DNA from: Siphonodentalium dalli
Taxonomy: Eukaryota > Mollusca > Scaphopoda > Gadilida > Siphonodentaliidae
Direction of reading: 5' to 3'
Assembly (NCBI GenBank): GCA_032622095.1
Contig: CP136066.1
Span: 58,312,609 to 58,376,608 of the forward strand
DNA length: 64,000 nt
Shown: positions 11,311 through 21,789 of the stretch, in pieces
Position numbering within the stretch: the first letter of the stretch is position 1
How the letters are laid out: every line of letters begins with the position of its first letter
Program-made: the position numbers and the translations under genes
The notes under the pieces: model-generated
Seen by the model: only the letters and a program-made list of their open reading frames with translations
Told to the model about the DNA's origin: nothing
Database searches by the model: none

Positions 11311-11542
11311 GCCCTTACTACTAATATGACACAAAGTGGCACCTTTGTCAAGTGGATTTTACGCTATACAAATCTGTTATTTATTTATTTATTTATTACA
11401 AAGTATATGCATATTCACTAAATATGTTGCACATCTTCAATATGTCAGTAACAATGTCCTGATAGTTTAGGTACATATATATGATATATATATCATGTAT
11501 ATGGTAGGACTATATGGTAGGAGAAGTTGATTAAGTATATAT

Positions 11543-12000
11543 GTGACCCGCCATATCAAATACAGTCGTAGGTCGGGATTTTTTTTACCCTGTGCCAATG
11601 CATTATCTTATATATGCGAGTCGACCATAGGTCGCCTCGCATATATAAGAGAATGCATTGGCCTAACAATTTTTTATCATTTTTTTTAAATAAATGTTTC
11701 TTACAATTTTTAGGACATAAAATAAAAAACATCCATTACCCTGCAGGGAGCCCCACACATATATAGAAGCATATAGAAGAGTGTCGTCTGCTCATGTTTG
11801 TCTGGGGCTCTGTATGGGTGAAATTATAAAATTGTTAAAGAATACAAGAAAAAATTATTAAAATTGTAAAAAATTGTTAGGCCAATGCATTCTCTTATAT
11901 ATGCGAGGCGACCTATGGTCGACTCGCATATATAAGAGAATGCATTGGCACAGGGTAAAAAAAATCCCGACTTACGACTGGATTTGATATGGCGGGTCAC
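11543..12000. mobile_element. 458-bp inverted-repeat element with two nested 69-bp palindromes
   Basis: Ends GTGACCCGCCATATCAAAT and its complement; the arms (11543-11700 and 11850-12000) pair along about 150 bp with few mismatches. Each arm contains a palindrome of 69 bp (11594-11662 and 11881-11949) running GCCAATGCATTCTCTTATAT, then ATGCGAGGCGACC, and mirrored. Relatives of the palindrome lie at 49403-49475, 49509-49575 and 50091-50159. No coding sequence and no clear target duplication. Confidence 0.85.
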
Positions 12001-12764
12001 ATATTCACTCAAAATTGTCTTTAAGGCACCCAGGTGCATATATTCACTCGAAATTGTCTAAGTTGAGAAATGTCAAATAACACTAAAATAAAAATATTTC
12101 CCGTCAACACAATACCTGTGCATGTATTCAATGTGTCAGTAACAATATCCTGAAGATTTAGGTAAATAAAAAAGTACATTTTAAGGGTTTTTAACACTGA
12201 CTTGACACTAAACTACATGTATGATCGATTCTAAAACAAGAATATGTCAGGAATATGTCGAACTTATCGAATGGCGCATGGTTCACGACATGGGCGTAAC
12301 TATAGCTAGGGTTCGGACGAACCCGACATGGGAAGGACAATGCTGTATTATCCGACCATGCACTGTCTACACTACGTTCTCGCAACATACACGACAAAAA
12401 TGACATTACTGTCGGCCACATTCAAAAGACATCTTTTCGATTTACATTATACACTGTGTGTGGACGGAAGTGAACGCTGGTTTGCGGTAAACAGCCATAA
12501 ATAAAAGTAGCTTACCTCAGACTGACTACGGTTCTTATATGTTCGTCTTTTCCTCCAATTGTGTAAAAAGTCCAGCCCAGGTGCCAATCTGCCTCTATTT
12601 TCGTACTAATCTCGTTTCAGTGTCGTGTCTAGTTCTCTCGTAAATCAAGGTTAAACCTCCTATTTTCGTGCTAAAAACACGTCCCGTTTGCGATCAAAAG
12701 CACATTTTTCAAATTATACGATGTCCTATTTAATAACAAAGACATGTTTTGGATGCCTTAATAT

Positions 12765-14052
12765 CACTGGGGGGAAACTGTTTCACCAGAATCGATTCTA
12801 TCGCCCTTCCGGTTCCGTCTCTATCGAATTAAGTTCCGACTCTTTCGCGATTTCTAAAACATGTTTTCAAAGTTTTGACCGTTGTTTATAGACTGAATGT
12901 CAAAACAGAATGTATTCTCCAATAACAATCGACAGATTATGTCTTTATACGTGTTTATTGATGACAGTAATGCAAAATCGGCTGCACGTTGTGCACAGTT
13001 AGAGACGTAGTGCGTTTGGGTGCATTTCCCATGAAAATTAAGCAGCACTTTGATGCTCAGATTATCGGCCTTGTCTACTTTAAATTGGACTGAAACTTGT
13101 CAAGTTTTATGGTTGAACATTAGATAATTATAATACAATACCTCCCGATGGTTCCTCGCCGTACAAGTCCTTCAAATTAGTGCCTCAAAAAGCAACAAAA
13201 GGTTCTGTTTCTATTGTGATGTTTATGTTCACGATCGGTTCTTTCGTTCCTGTTTACAGTACATTCATATTCGATCAGATTATTTGATTGTACATCTATA
13301 GTTGCCCAATGACAATACATGGTCATATATGGTTTAAAGTGTAGCCATAGTAAATCAATAGATGAGTTTTAGTGGTCCCAAACGATCATAGGTCAGATAT
13401 TAAAGATGATCGACCGATAATCTTTAATATCCAACCTATGATGCTTTGGGACTACTGAAAAACTCATATTGGTGTTGCTGTGACTATAGTTTAAACCGTA
13501 TATGGTAATATGGCAACTAGAAACACAAATGAACTATCTGGTCGAATATAATATTGCATTAAACGGGGGGCGATAGAACCGATCGTGAACATAAAAATCA
13601 CATTAGAATCGGAACATTGCGTTGCTTCTTTTGATGGGTTAATTTGAGGGTCTTTTACTGTGAGGAGCCATCGAGAGCTGTGCTGTAATCGTGTCCTGGT
13701 GTTCGATCAAACAAGAAGACATATTTCAGTCTAATTAAAAGGTAATAAGGCCGATAAAAGGAGCATCAAAATGCTGCTTAATTTACAAAGGAAATGCACA
13801 CAAACACATTACTCTTCTAAGTGTGCAAAAAATAGCCGACTTCGCATTATTATCACCAATAATTACGCACAAAGACACAATCTAGCGATAGTTTTTGCAA
13901 AATACGTTCTGTTTTAACATTTAGTGTATAAATGGAGGTCAAAACTTTGAAAACATTTGTTTCAAGTCGCGAAAGAGACGGGACTTAATTCGATAGAGAC
14001 GGAACGCGATAGGCGATAGAATCGATTCTTGTGAAACAGTTTCCCCCCAGTG
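12765..14052. mobile_element. 1.29-kb terminal-inverted-repeat foldback element
   Basis: Termini CACTGGGGGGAAACTGTTTC and its complement; the whole element folds on itself around about 13410, where 13370-13460 is a tight hairpin (GAGTTTTAGTGGTCCCAAA against its complement). AATAT flanks both ends (12760-12764, 14053-14057), a possible 5-bp target duplication, although the match is AT-rich and could be chance. The arms differ by many substitutions and indels, so the element is old. It has no transposase; the superfamily is not assignable. Confidence 0.8.
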
Positions 14053-14059
14053 AATATCC

Positions 14060-14865
14060 CACTGAAACCCACGCTTAACGTTTGGCCCCTGATTCCTGTG
14101 TGTTCTCGGTATATATACGAGCCCGATTTCAAAGCGTGATGCTCCAACAGAATTGAACTCCCGGTAAAATCTGACAAACTAGCATTGTGCCTCTATAGAC
14201 AAATAATATACCCAATCGTAATTTATATCTTTGTTTTATTCACAGAAAAACATAGTTGTATAGACCTGAAATTGGTTTTATAAAAACAATATTTTCCTAA
14301 ATAAGTAAAATATATATCTCCTAGAAGTATCTTGCCCACTGAACTATATGGTATTATTATTTGTATTGAACGGCTAGTAAACTTTCGATTACACCCTGTA
14401 AAATGCCTATTATGGCCGGTTAGCATCATATTGCACGTTTCTAACTTGATTTTCACATGCCACAAATTTTTACATTTCCACAGCCAATATTGCTACTTGT
14501 GCTAAAAAATATATATTAAAATGGTCAAATGTCACAGTCAAGATATGAGATGCATTAGATCATCCTACAAATAGTCATTGAATGTCCAATGTTTGAGATT
14601 TTCCCTTGTTTGTTATCTTAACTAGCACTTTAGCTATCATGAGTAACCATGAAAACCCCACACTCTTTTGTCAATGGTAGTCTTTTATATTTTTAAACTA
14701 TAGATTAACTATAGTTTATAATGTGCTAGAATTGATCCAAAATACGACAAATTGTATCTTGTTTTAGTGGAAATAAGTCCACCATTTGGCCATATTGTTG
14801 CTCCCTGTACACCTATTGGGCAATCATATGGACATGTAACCAATCAAGACATACATATAAACCCC
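14060..14865. other. No gene recognised
   Basis: AT-rich. 14195-14250 (GACAAATAATATACCCAAT, TTTTATTCACA) resembles 18067-18135 and more weakly 41430-41490, so part of it is a dispersed repeat of unknown type. Nothing else stands out. Confidence 0.45.
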
Positions 14866-14869
14866 AACC

Positions 14870-15135
14870 CATAAATATATAGTCATTCTAGGTATACATA
14901 AACACCCCACCAATGGTCATACAGCCCTAGATAAACCAATACCCCGCATATCACTCAACATTGGCCATACGGTCACTCCCGTTATACCTATTGGCCACAC
15001 CATTATCATATAGCCACTCAATATATACATATACACTCCACTCATGGCCATATATAGTCTCTCCGGGTATACATCTACACCTCACCAATAGAGCCCTTCA
15101 ATATATACCAATACCCTGAGCTAGCACACGGCCAT
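14870..15135 (-). repeat. 42-45-bp minisatellite, minus orientation
   Basis: Units such as CCATACGGTCACTCCCGTTA and TATACACTCCACTCATGGCC are the reverse complement of the 4250-6015 repeat. The array is interrupted after 15140 by the inverted-repeat structure at 15149-15650 and resumes at about 15700. Confidence 0.75.
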
Positions 15136-15148
15136 CCAACACTCCAGC

Positions 15149-15650
15149 GCCAGATAGGATACAACTACAAGATTGAGACAACAAGATAACTGAATAACAG
15201 ACTTTAATGTGGAACAAATCGGAAGTGTGACACGCAACTATCCGTGGCCGTGAGAGAAGTCAGAGTCCGATTCTTTTAATGCCAGAGTTGCTGCTGTTTT
15301 CACTAACAGTGATTTGTATTTGCATATCAAGGCTGACATTTCTTGTGATATGTGATTTCACCTATGTACTTAAGGTTATCGTGTAACTGCTACACAGGCA
15401 TGGTCTCCGGAAATCCGACAGGAGAGAAAAAAGTGGTTGCGCCATATTAGTGTTGTGTCTTGGATATGGGACTGCGTTTGTTAACACGACCAATGGCTGT
15501 CCCCAATATCAACAACCCGTTTTCTAATCGGACTCTGACTTCTCTCACGGCCACGGATAGTTGCGTGTCACACTTCCGATTTGTTTCACATTAAAGTCTG
15601 TTATTCAGTTATCTTGTTGTCTCAATCTTGTAGTTGTATCCTATCTGGCG
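15149..15650. repeat. Young inverted repeat: 125-bp arms, one mismatch
   Basis: 15149-15273 and 15526-15650 are reverse complements with a single difference by eye (GTGGAAC against GTGAAAC). The outer ends read CGCCAGATAGGATAC. The spacer is about 250 bp. Read towards 15650 the right arm contains ATTAAAGTCTGTTATTCAG and ends ATCTGGCG, which resembles a retroelement LTR end with a TGGCG primer-binding start; two LTR copies in opposite orientation is one reading. It sits inside a minisatellite. Confidence 0.85.
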
Positions 15651-15694
15651 TTGTGTCTTGGATATGGGACTGCGTTTGTTAACACGACCAATGG
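15452..15694 (+). repeat. 45-bp identical direct repeat, 198 bp apart
   Basis: GTTGTGTCTTGGATATGGGA followed by CTGCGTTTGTTAACACGACC and AATGG occurs at 15452-15496 and 15650-15694. The second copy starts at the outer end of the right arm of the 125-bp inverted repeat; the first lies just inside it. This looks like a rearranged duplication of one retroelement-like unit. Confidence 0.85.
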
Positions 15695-15699
15695 GATCC

Positions 15700-16015
15700 A
15701 ATGGCTCAGACTTGCATATACACCTCACCAATGGCAATTCAGACACGAACTGTATACTCACACACTGCATTTATGACTACTTGTATACCTATTTACTCAC
15801 TCACTCATTGTATACCTCTCGCCACACCCATGTCCATATAGCCACTCAACATATTCATATTCACCCCGCACATTACCATATAGTCACTGCATGTGTACAT
15901 ACACAGTACACCTCACCAAGAGATATACAATATCCCGCACACACGACCATTTGCACACTCCAGACTTGCACATACACGTCACCCATGACAACCCAGCGAC
16001 TCACTGTATCCAATT
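15700..16015 (-). repeat. 42-45-bp minisatellite, minus orientation, second block
   Basis: Units such as CATATAGCCACTCAACATAT and CACATACACGTCACCCATG match the reverse complement of 4250-6015. With 14870-15135 it forms one array split by about 560 bp of inserted DNA. Confidence 0.7.
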
Positions 16016-16570
16016 CGACATCTCGATTGCTTGTGGGCCTATTTGGCGATGTCGTCAGTGGAGCGGTGTTATTGCTGCCGTTGTTGGTGGTGCTGGTGGT
16101 GGAGATGAAAGACACCGGGCTGTGGTGATATTCCGGTGTCTTTGGTGGTAACGTGTCCATCTCCACAACGAAGTCGGCGGCAGGGACGTGACATCGGCGT
16201 CCCTGTCTCCACTGGCCTCGATGACGACAGCAGGAACATACAGGGTGTCGACGGCGTCCCTGTGTCTGGCGGTTGTATCAACGAAGGAGGCCAAGTGGTG
16301 GGGGGGGGGGGACTGGGTGTCTCTCAGTTCTCCCGTCTCCACTTGATCCTCCTGTCGGAATGCCTTCTTCGTCTGGTGGGGGTCTTCTTCTTTCTCCGCC
16401 TCCTCCTCTCACCTCGATCCCCAAGTTGCTGGTGGTCTCCAGCAACCGGGTTACAGACAACAGAGGCTCACGATAAGGACCGTGTTGGTGTAACCCGGTA
16501 TGTCAATAACAGATCAACTTGGCTGCCTGACGGTGTAAATTCCAGGTCAGGCAGCGATCCAAGTTGATTG
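16016..16570. repeat. GC-rich simple sequence with a small hairpin
   Basis: 16060-16440 is GC-rich with GGTGGTGCTGGTGGTGG and CCTCCTCCTCTC tracts and a run of about 10 G near 16305; frames are open on both strands because stop codons are scarce. 16508-16570 is an imperfect hairpin: ATCAACTTGG and CTGCCTGAC pair with GTCAGGCAG and CCAAGTTGAT, with a 4-nt bulge. No gene recognised. Confidence 0.55.
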
Positions 16571-16674
16571 AGCTCAGCAAAAGCCTGACTTCAGCGGGGA
16601 TAAAATATGAATCCATTGTCCGTTGAAGTCAGTAATCCGATCGCCGGGTGGGCGATGTCCAGGAGCGCTCGGAG

Positions 16675-17682
16675 CAGGGATGTGGCTAGAGGATCTCCGT
16701 TGGGGGGGGGAGTGTCCACCTTGGGAAATTCCAATTGCACCCCCCCCCACCGCCCTTGAATTGCACCCCCCTTGAATCAGAATCACAGACCAAACACAAG
16801 TTTTGCATAATTCCATTTGCACATCAGTCCTCAGGCCTAATATCCTATGTATTCATAAACTATGTTGTTCTATATGCCCGGTATAAGAAAATTCAGATAC
16901 TTTAACATGAGAATTGCATAAATCCTAACATCTATAGTAGCCTACTCCAGACAAATGCACACGGCTACGGGTAAGAGACCAGGACATTGTGCCCGACAAG
17001 TTTGTTCAGCCCGGTGTGAGAAAATTTGGAAAACTATACAAGAAAATCGCAAATCCTAGCATCTAGACTGGCATCAACTGAAGCTTCCCTAGTGTTGGAA
17101 ATTTCAAACCTCATACTCCCTCTTAGGTTGGAAAATTCTCCAACTGATGACCATTTCAGTCCACAAGTTTGACCGAATGTACTAAACTATTGTTTTGTTA
17201 AACCAATTAGCAGTTTTGTATTGGTCACGGGGGAGGGACAGTGACACACCGGGCCGACCATGGTTCGGCCCGGTGTTCGAAAATTTTGAAATCTGAACAA
17301 GAAAATCGCAAAATCCTAGCATCAAGACTAGCCTCAAGTCTTCTTAGAGTTGGAAATTTCAAACATGACACCCCCCCCCCCCACTTAGGTTGGAAAATTT
17401 CCAAATGATGACAATTCCAATGACAATGTTGACCAAATGTATGACAATATTGTTTTCTTAAATTTAGTAGCAGTTTTGACTAGCCACGGGGGAGGACCAG
17501 GACACAAGCTTTCCAAGTGTTGGAAATTTCCAACCTGTCACCCCCCTAAGGTTGGAAAATTTACAACTGATGACCATTCCAACTAATGTTTTGGCAGGTA
17601 TGAAATTTCCAACTGTTGAAAATTTTGACCAAAGTTGGGGGGGGGGTGAGACACCCCACACCCCCCTCTAGCCACATCCCTG
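16675..17682. mobile_element. 1008-bp hAT-like non-autonomous element with perfect 8-bp target duplication
   Basis: Termini CAGGGATGTGGCTAGAGG and its exact complement, flanked on both sides by GCTCGGAG (16667-16674, 17683-17690). An 8-bp duplication with CAGGG-type ends is the signature of the hAT superfamily (known biology; assignment is inference). The interior is built from related units of about 260 bp containing TTGGAAATTTC, GAAAATCGCAAATCCTAGCA and the palindrome CACCGGGCCGACCATGG (mirrored) near 17248. It encodes nothing. It inserted at the edge of a decayed LINE. Confidence 0.9.
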
Positions 17683-17690
17683 GCTCGGAG

Positions 17691-17960
17691 TTCGAACGAA
17701 CAGAATCAAACGCCTTTTAAAAGTCTAATGGTATACTGCATCAACTGGTGTTGACGTGGTGTGTGATAAGTATTCCCCGAACTGTGTCTTACACGATCTT
17801 CCTCTCCTGAACACGTGCTGACACTTTGTAAATGAATTGTGTTGTTCCATATAGCTCATTACAGCGTTGCTAACCACATGTTCGAAAACTTTACATAATT
17901 TGCAAGTAAGACTCACTGGTCGGTAATCTCCGGGATTACTCACGAGAGAAAACTCTGGTT
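17691..17960 (-). pseudogene. Decayed LINE reverse transcriptase fragment
   Basis: The minus strand reads PEFSLVSNPGDYRPVSLTCK, then LCKVFEHVVSNAVMSYME, a classic non-LTR reverse transcriptase stretch (fingers, NPGDYRPVSL motif), followed by RRGRSCKTQ. After VDAVYH the frame shifts by one base and DF, a stop, then KAFDSV is read: motif A of the polymerase, whose catalytic aspartate would be in the LDFxKAFD context. So there is at least one frameshift and one stop. The catalytic YADD box and everything after it is absent; the hAT-like element at 16675-17682 lies directly at the break. An inactive relic of a CR1/Jockey-like LINE. Confidence 0.85.
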
Positions 17961-18645
17961 TACACCATTATGACCCTCAATCAGGGCAAATTTCATTTCA
18001 ACTAAGAGATTTCACGACGATTTACAGTAGACTGCATCAGAAACAAACCACTGTATTATGCCTTCATATAGACAATAATATACCCAATATTCAGTTATAT
18101 GTGTATTTTATTCACAAACAAGCGTCACGTAGAGGAACTGTAGCTCTCTTATCGAACTATTTTGGTAAATATTCGAGAACACGTTTTAAGTACGAACATT
18201 TAATGCAAAAGACAGACGCATGGAACAGGCGAGATAACTCTACTCGTACATGATAATTAACGAACTCAAGAGAGTGGCGAAGCCATTTCAAGTTTCAAAT
18301 CGGGTTTTTGTAAAAATAATTATATTGTTGTTGAATATTTCCGAAGAGAACTACTCTTACATAAGTATTTACTAAAGAAAGCGATAAGGGGTTTAAATCA
18401 CGTGGTTTCGATGTTGGTGAGTACCACGTATTCGAAATGGTCGATGCGCAAAGCATGGTATTTTGACTATTACGAGTATATATATATGCTAGTTTATTTT
18501 TAAAACAGGTTGATAGTCATTTGTTCGCAAATGCTCAGTGGTAGTTTTCTATAAAATTTTGACCAAAGTTGCCAGTCGGAGGTTCGTAGAATACACCAGT
18601 CCATACATCTAGGAGGATCCTTCGACTGACAACGTTGGTCAGAAT

Positions 18646-20497
18646 CACTGTGTAGGAACTGTTACATCGGAAGTCGTACTATCGCCGGTTTGTGATGGTT
18701 CTTGACTTATTCGTGACGGTTCCTTGTGATCGAAATTATCTAGCTGATAATTCGATTAATTTTTCCATTCCCTTCACAATCGGTGGCCCCAACGAGCGTA
18801 ATAATAACGAAAATTCCATTGCGCTAGTCATAACCACGACGAAAACGGCGAATTTTGATATTTGTTTGGGTTCTCTCCTGATCGAGTCGGTTCTCTCCCT
18901 ATTTATTCGGTTGTATACGGGTAATACTATGGCTAATATTTGGCAGGATAATGGTTCAAACTGACCATATCGTGAAATTAACTAAACATAAACACAATAA
19001 AATATGCATTAAGTTTAAATTTGCACCACTTGTCATAATTTCTATGAATTTCAATATCTTCCTATGCTTATTAAATAAGCAGTGTTACGCCTATCAAAAA
19101 TCACCAAGTCGTCAGCTAGTTTGAAAAATAACGCGTTTTGCAGGCCCAACATTGCCATGAACCAATAGCCAGTTAACTATAGTGGAATTTCATAGCGCTG
19201 GACTTCGGAAAGCGTTAACGTAGACGGGATATATAGAGTTATCTGTCTTGTATTTTATGTTGTCTATTTTCGTAGACCCATTTTAATCAGAAAAAAAAGC
19301 CAAAAAATAATAGTTAATATTTCGTTGACACCCATACATTGTTCTGATTACGCAATTTATGAAGTTTATGTTGGGCATCCGCTTGCTGTATGCTGATTAT
19401 ATAGGTTAGGTGCTAGAATTCGTCATTTCTTCATCGCACTTATTCTGCTGTTCAGGATAATCTGACCGGCAATCACTCAGTGTTTGTTCTAACTTCTAAG
19501 TAGTCAGGCATCCTCAGGAATATTCCGGAATGTAAATACGGGTACCAACCTCTAAAAGTAACTCAATCAGCCAATGGAAGTTTTACAAAATCATGTAACT
19601 ATTGGCCAAAAGATTACAAGTGAAGTCGGGCCCACGTGAAGTCGACCCAATATGAAGATGACCCAATACGAAGACGACCCGGCGCGAAGTCGACCTGAGA
19701 GAAGTCGGCCCCGATGATTACATAGGAATTGAATATTGTTAATATTATTTTAAATGAGCGCGGCGGACAATTACACTTTAAACGAACAAATTATTATTAC
19801 AATGTGTGTATGTACATAAGGAGGGACTTTCAAATCAAACTAAGGGAACAATTTCAACATATTGTTGATGTGAAATTTCCAACCAATCTAGTGTAAGGTA
19901 TGCAATTATTAACTGTTGAAAAATGTGACCAAAGTTGTGGGCAGACACCAAATAAGCACCCCTTCCTGTCCCAGCCCGCCCCCTCACCACCACCCATACC
20001 CCGGCCACGCCGTAACATACCAATGACTCAGTTGAACGTGATTTCATAAGATATGTTCATGTCTGGGCGACAAACATGCGTAAATGTCCCTCAGGCGGTA
20101 CTTTCGAGGAAGAAATATGTTGGTGCTGGCACTGAAACGTCCCACCTGGATATTTCAATCACTTTACACTCAGTGTTCGTGTTCAGAATGCGTTTCATAT
20201 TTTATACGCCACCAAAAACAAATGAATTGCGTTTACGTTGCTTGATTTTCAGTGATAACATGTTGATATTTACGCGTTTAGCTCGCTAATTCCGATCTAG
20301 AGTTCAGGTTTCGATAATACGGCACTTCTGCAGCTTCTGTTCATTCAGGAAAGTATAATACATTAAAGATATCTATAATTATGCGTGATTTTGTCCCGAA
20401 AATGATTATTTTTAATCATAAGGAACCGTAACAAATCAGTCAAGAACCATCACAATACCGGCGATAGAACTTCCGATGTAACAGTTCCTACACAGTG
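18646..20497. mobile_element. 1852-bp hAT-like element with 8-bp target duplication
   Basis: Termini CACTGTGTAGGAACTGTTAC and ATCGGAAGT with their complement at the right; similarity of the arms continues for about 100 bp (TGTGATGGTTCTTGAC). Flanks GTCAGAAT (18638-18645) and GTCATAAT (20498-20505) are an 8-bp duplication with one change and fit the nTnnnnAn hAT preference. The uninterrupted host sequence is seen at 50530-50550 and 51057-51077 (TTGGCCAGAATGTTAG). The interior has no transposase; 18692-18964 is an open frame of 90 codons without a known domain. 19620-19715 holds a short GAAGTCGACCC repeat. Confidence 0.9.
19620..19715 (+). repeat. Short tandem repeat, about 17 bp (GAAGTCGACCC)
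   Basis: Five diverged units of TGAAGTCGACCCAATA. Single related words occur at 20742 (GGATGAAGTCGGAC) and 44440 (GGTGAAGTCGGGCC). Inside the hAT-like element. Confidence 0.7.
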
Positions 20498-20775
20498 GTC
20501 ATAATGTTAGAGCAAACAACAGAGCAAACACCGGAGTTTGGGCGCAAATGAAAAATAGTATAGCCCATGCTCGTACATGACAAAATAGTAATATGAGTCT
20601 CAAAATTGTTTGTAATTCATTCATGGTTCAGCCGCCGTAGATTGGCTTCAGTCAGTCCTTAAATTTCAGATAATCACAGATAGTCGTCAATTGAAAACGC
20701 GCTACACATACATCATAAACAATGTTTGTGTGCTAACTAGCCCGGATGAAGTCGGACACATCAGCTATACATATG

Positions 20776-21785
20776 AAATGTTATAGTCTACTGATGTTTG
20801 ACGTGCGGCGCTGGACGTTTTCGAATATTAACTTATCAAACAGCAAACATGCATATCCCGGGGGTCCGCGGCCTTCTTTTGTGTACACAGCAGAAATCGT
20901 GATTGTCGAATGATATAGTATAGCTATAGTCTTTAATTTCAATAATACAAAGACACAAAACAAAACAGCCGTTTAACACATTCACGTAATATTTTGGTCA
21001 TCCTTTAAACTATAAGCGTGCATGTTTCAGTTCCATCAATGGGTTTCACATCAATAACTAGAATTTTCCTCCAACTTGAATGTATTGGAACAATTCGAAA
21101 GTCAGTCTCTGCTATATATACATATATGTATATTGCTACTGGTTGGCTGTCTTACATCAGACTCACCCTCACGTGTGTAGAAGAACAAGCTCTAAAACAA
21201 ACTGAAGCTTTCTGAGATCCCTTGAACTATACAAGAAAATTAAAGGTACTCAATCCGATAAAACTCCTCTCAATTACTATTTCAATGGCTTCGGGGGTCA
21301 AAAATATTTGATTCGAGTCGAGGAAGTCACCCATCAAAGCTCAGATTTGTTAGATATAGATTTTAGAAATCTATTATTTTTCATTATCGGGAATACTTTC
21401 TGGCCCATAACACAGTCAAAATTGCGTTATTATTACCACTTGATTTTAGAGTTATCCATCCTTGTCTGTTTGAATAGTGTTTTGGTGTACACATCTCGAG
21501 CAGATTACGAAGTTAAGGGCAATTATTAGTACTCATCTCGAGAAAATAACAAATTTCAAAAATCAATATCTAATAACTCTGAGCTTTGTTTGATGGGTTC
21601 CTCGACTCGAATCAAATATTTTTTAACCCCAAAGCCAAAGAAATAGTAATATAGGACCCTCTGATCGGATTGTTGTTGTTGGAATCTGTTGAGATGGGGA
21701 CCCTCTGATCGGATTGAGTACCTTTAAGGGCTCCAAAGAGGATAGTCTTTTTGAATGTATATATATATCTCTCAGTGCAATTTCT
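20776..21785 (+). repeat. Dispersed repeat, plus-strand copy, interrupted by a MITE
   Basis: 20776-21243 and 21724-21785 are contiguous in the copy at 1-553 (reverse complement). The interrupting 480 bp is the TTAA MITE at 21244-21723. This gives the insertion order: dispersed repeat duplicated or moved, then MITE into this copy. Confidence 0.9.
21244..21723. mobile_element. TTAA MITE, family 1, with matching empty site elsewhere
   Basis: 480 bp; AGGTACTCAATCCGAT ... ATCGGATTGAGTACCT with TTAA at 21240-21243 and 21724-21727. Removing the element and one TTAA restores the sequence at 46-60 of this window. Nearly identical over its whole length to 23703-24182, so both are recent or were recently homogenised. 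Contains TTCGAGTCGAGGAA in both arms. Confidence 0.95.
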
Positions 21786-21789
21786 GGGG

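Larger units (their letters stand above)
18387..20600 (+). mobile_element. CACGTGGTTTCGA element, older copy interrupted by a hAT-like insertion
   Basis: 18387-18455 carries AATCACGTGGTTTCGA and GAGTACCACGTATTC, as at 50264-50310. 18525-18645 and 20506-20600 match the two halves of 50430-50620 (CAAAGTTGCCAGACGGAGG, CATCTAGGAGAATCC; then GAGTTTGGACACAAATGA, CATGCTCGTA). The intervening 18646-20497 is foreign. The right inverted terminus is not recognisable here. Confidence 0.75.

Noticed and set aside
15634-16128. 164-codon plus-strand frame
   Set aside because: Runs from the retroelement-like direct repeat through the minisatellite; composition is repeat-driven.
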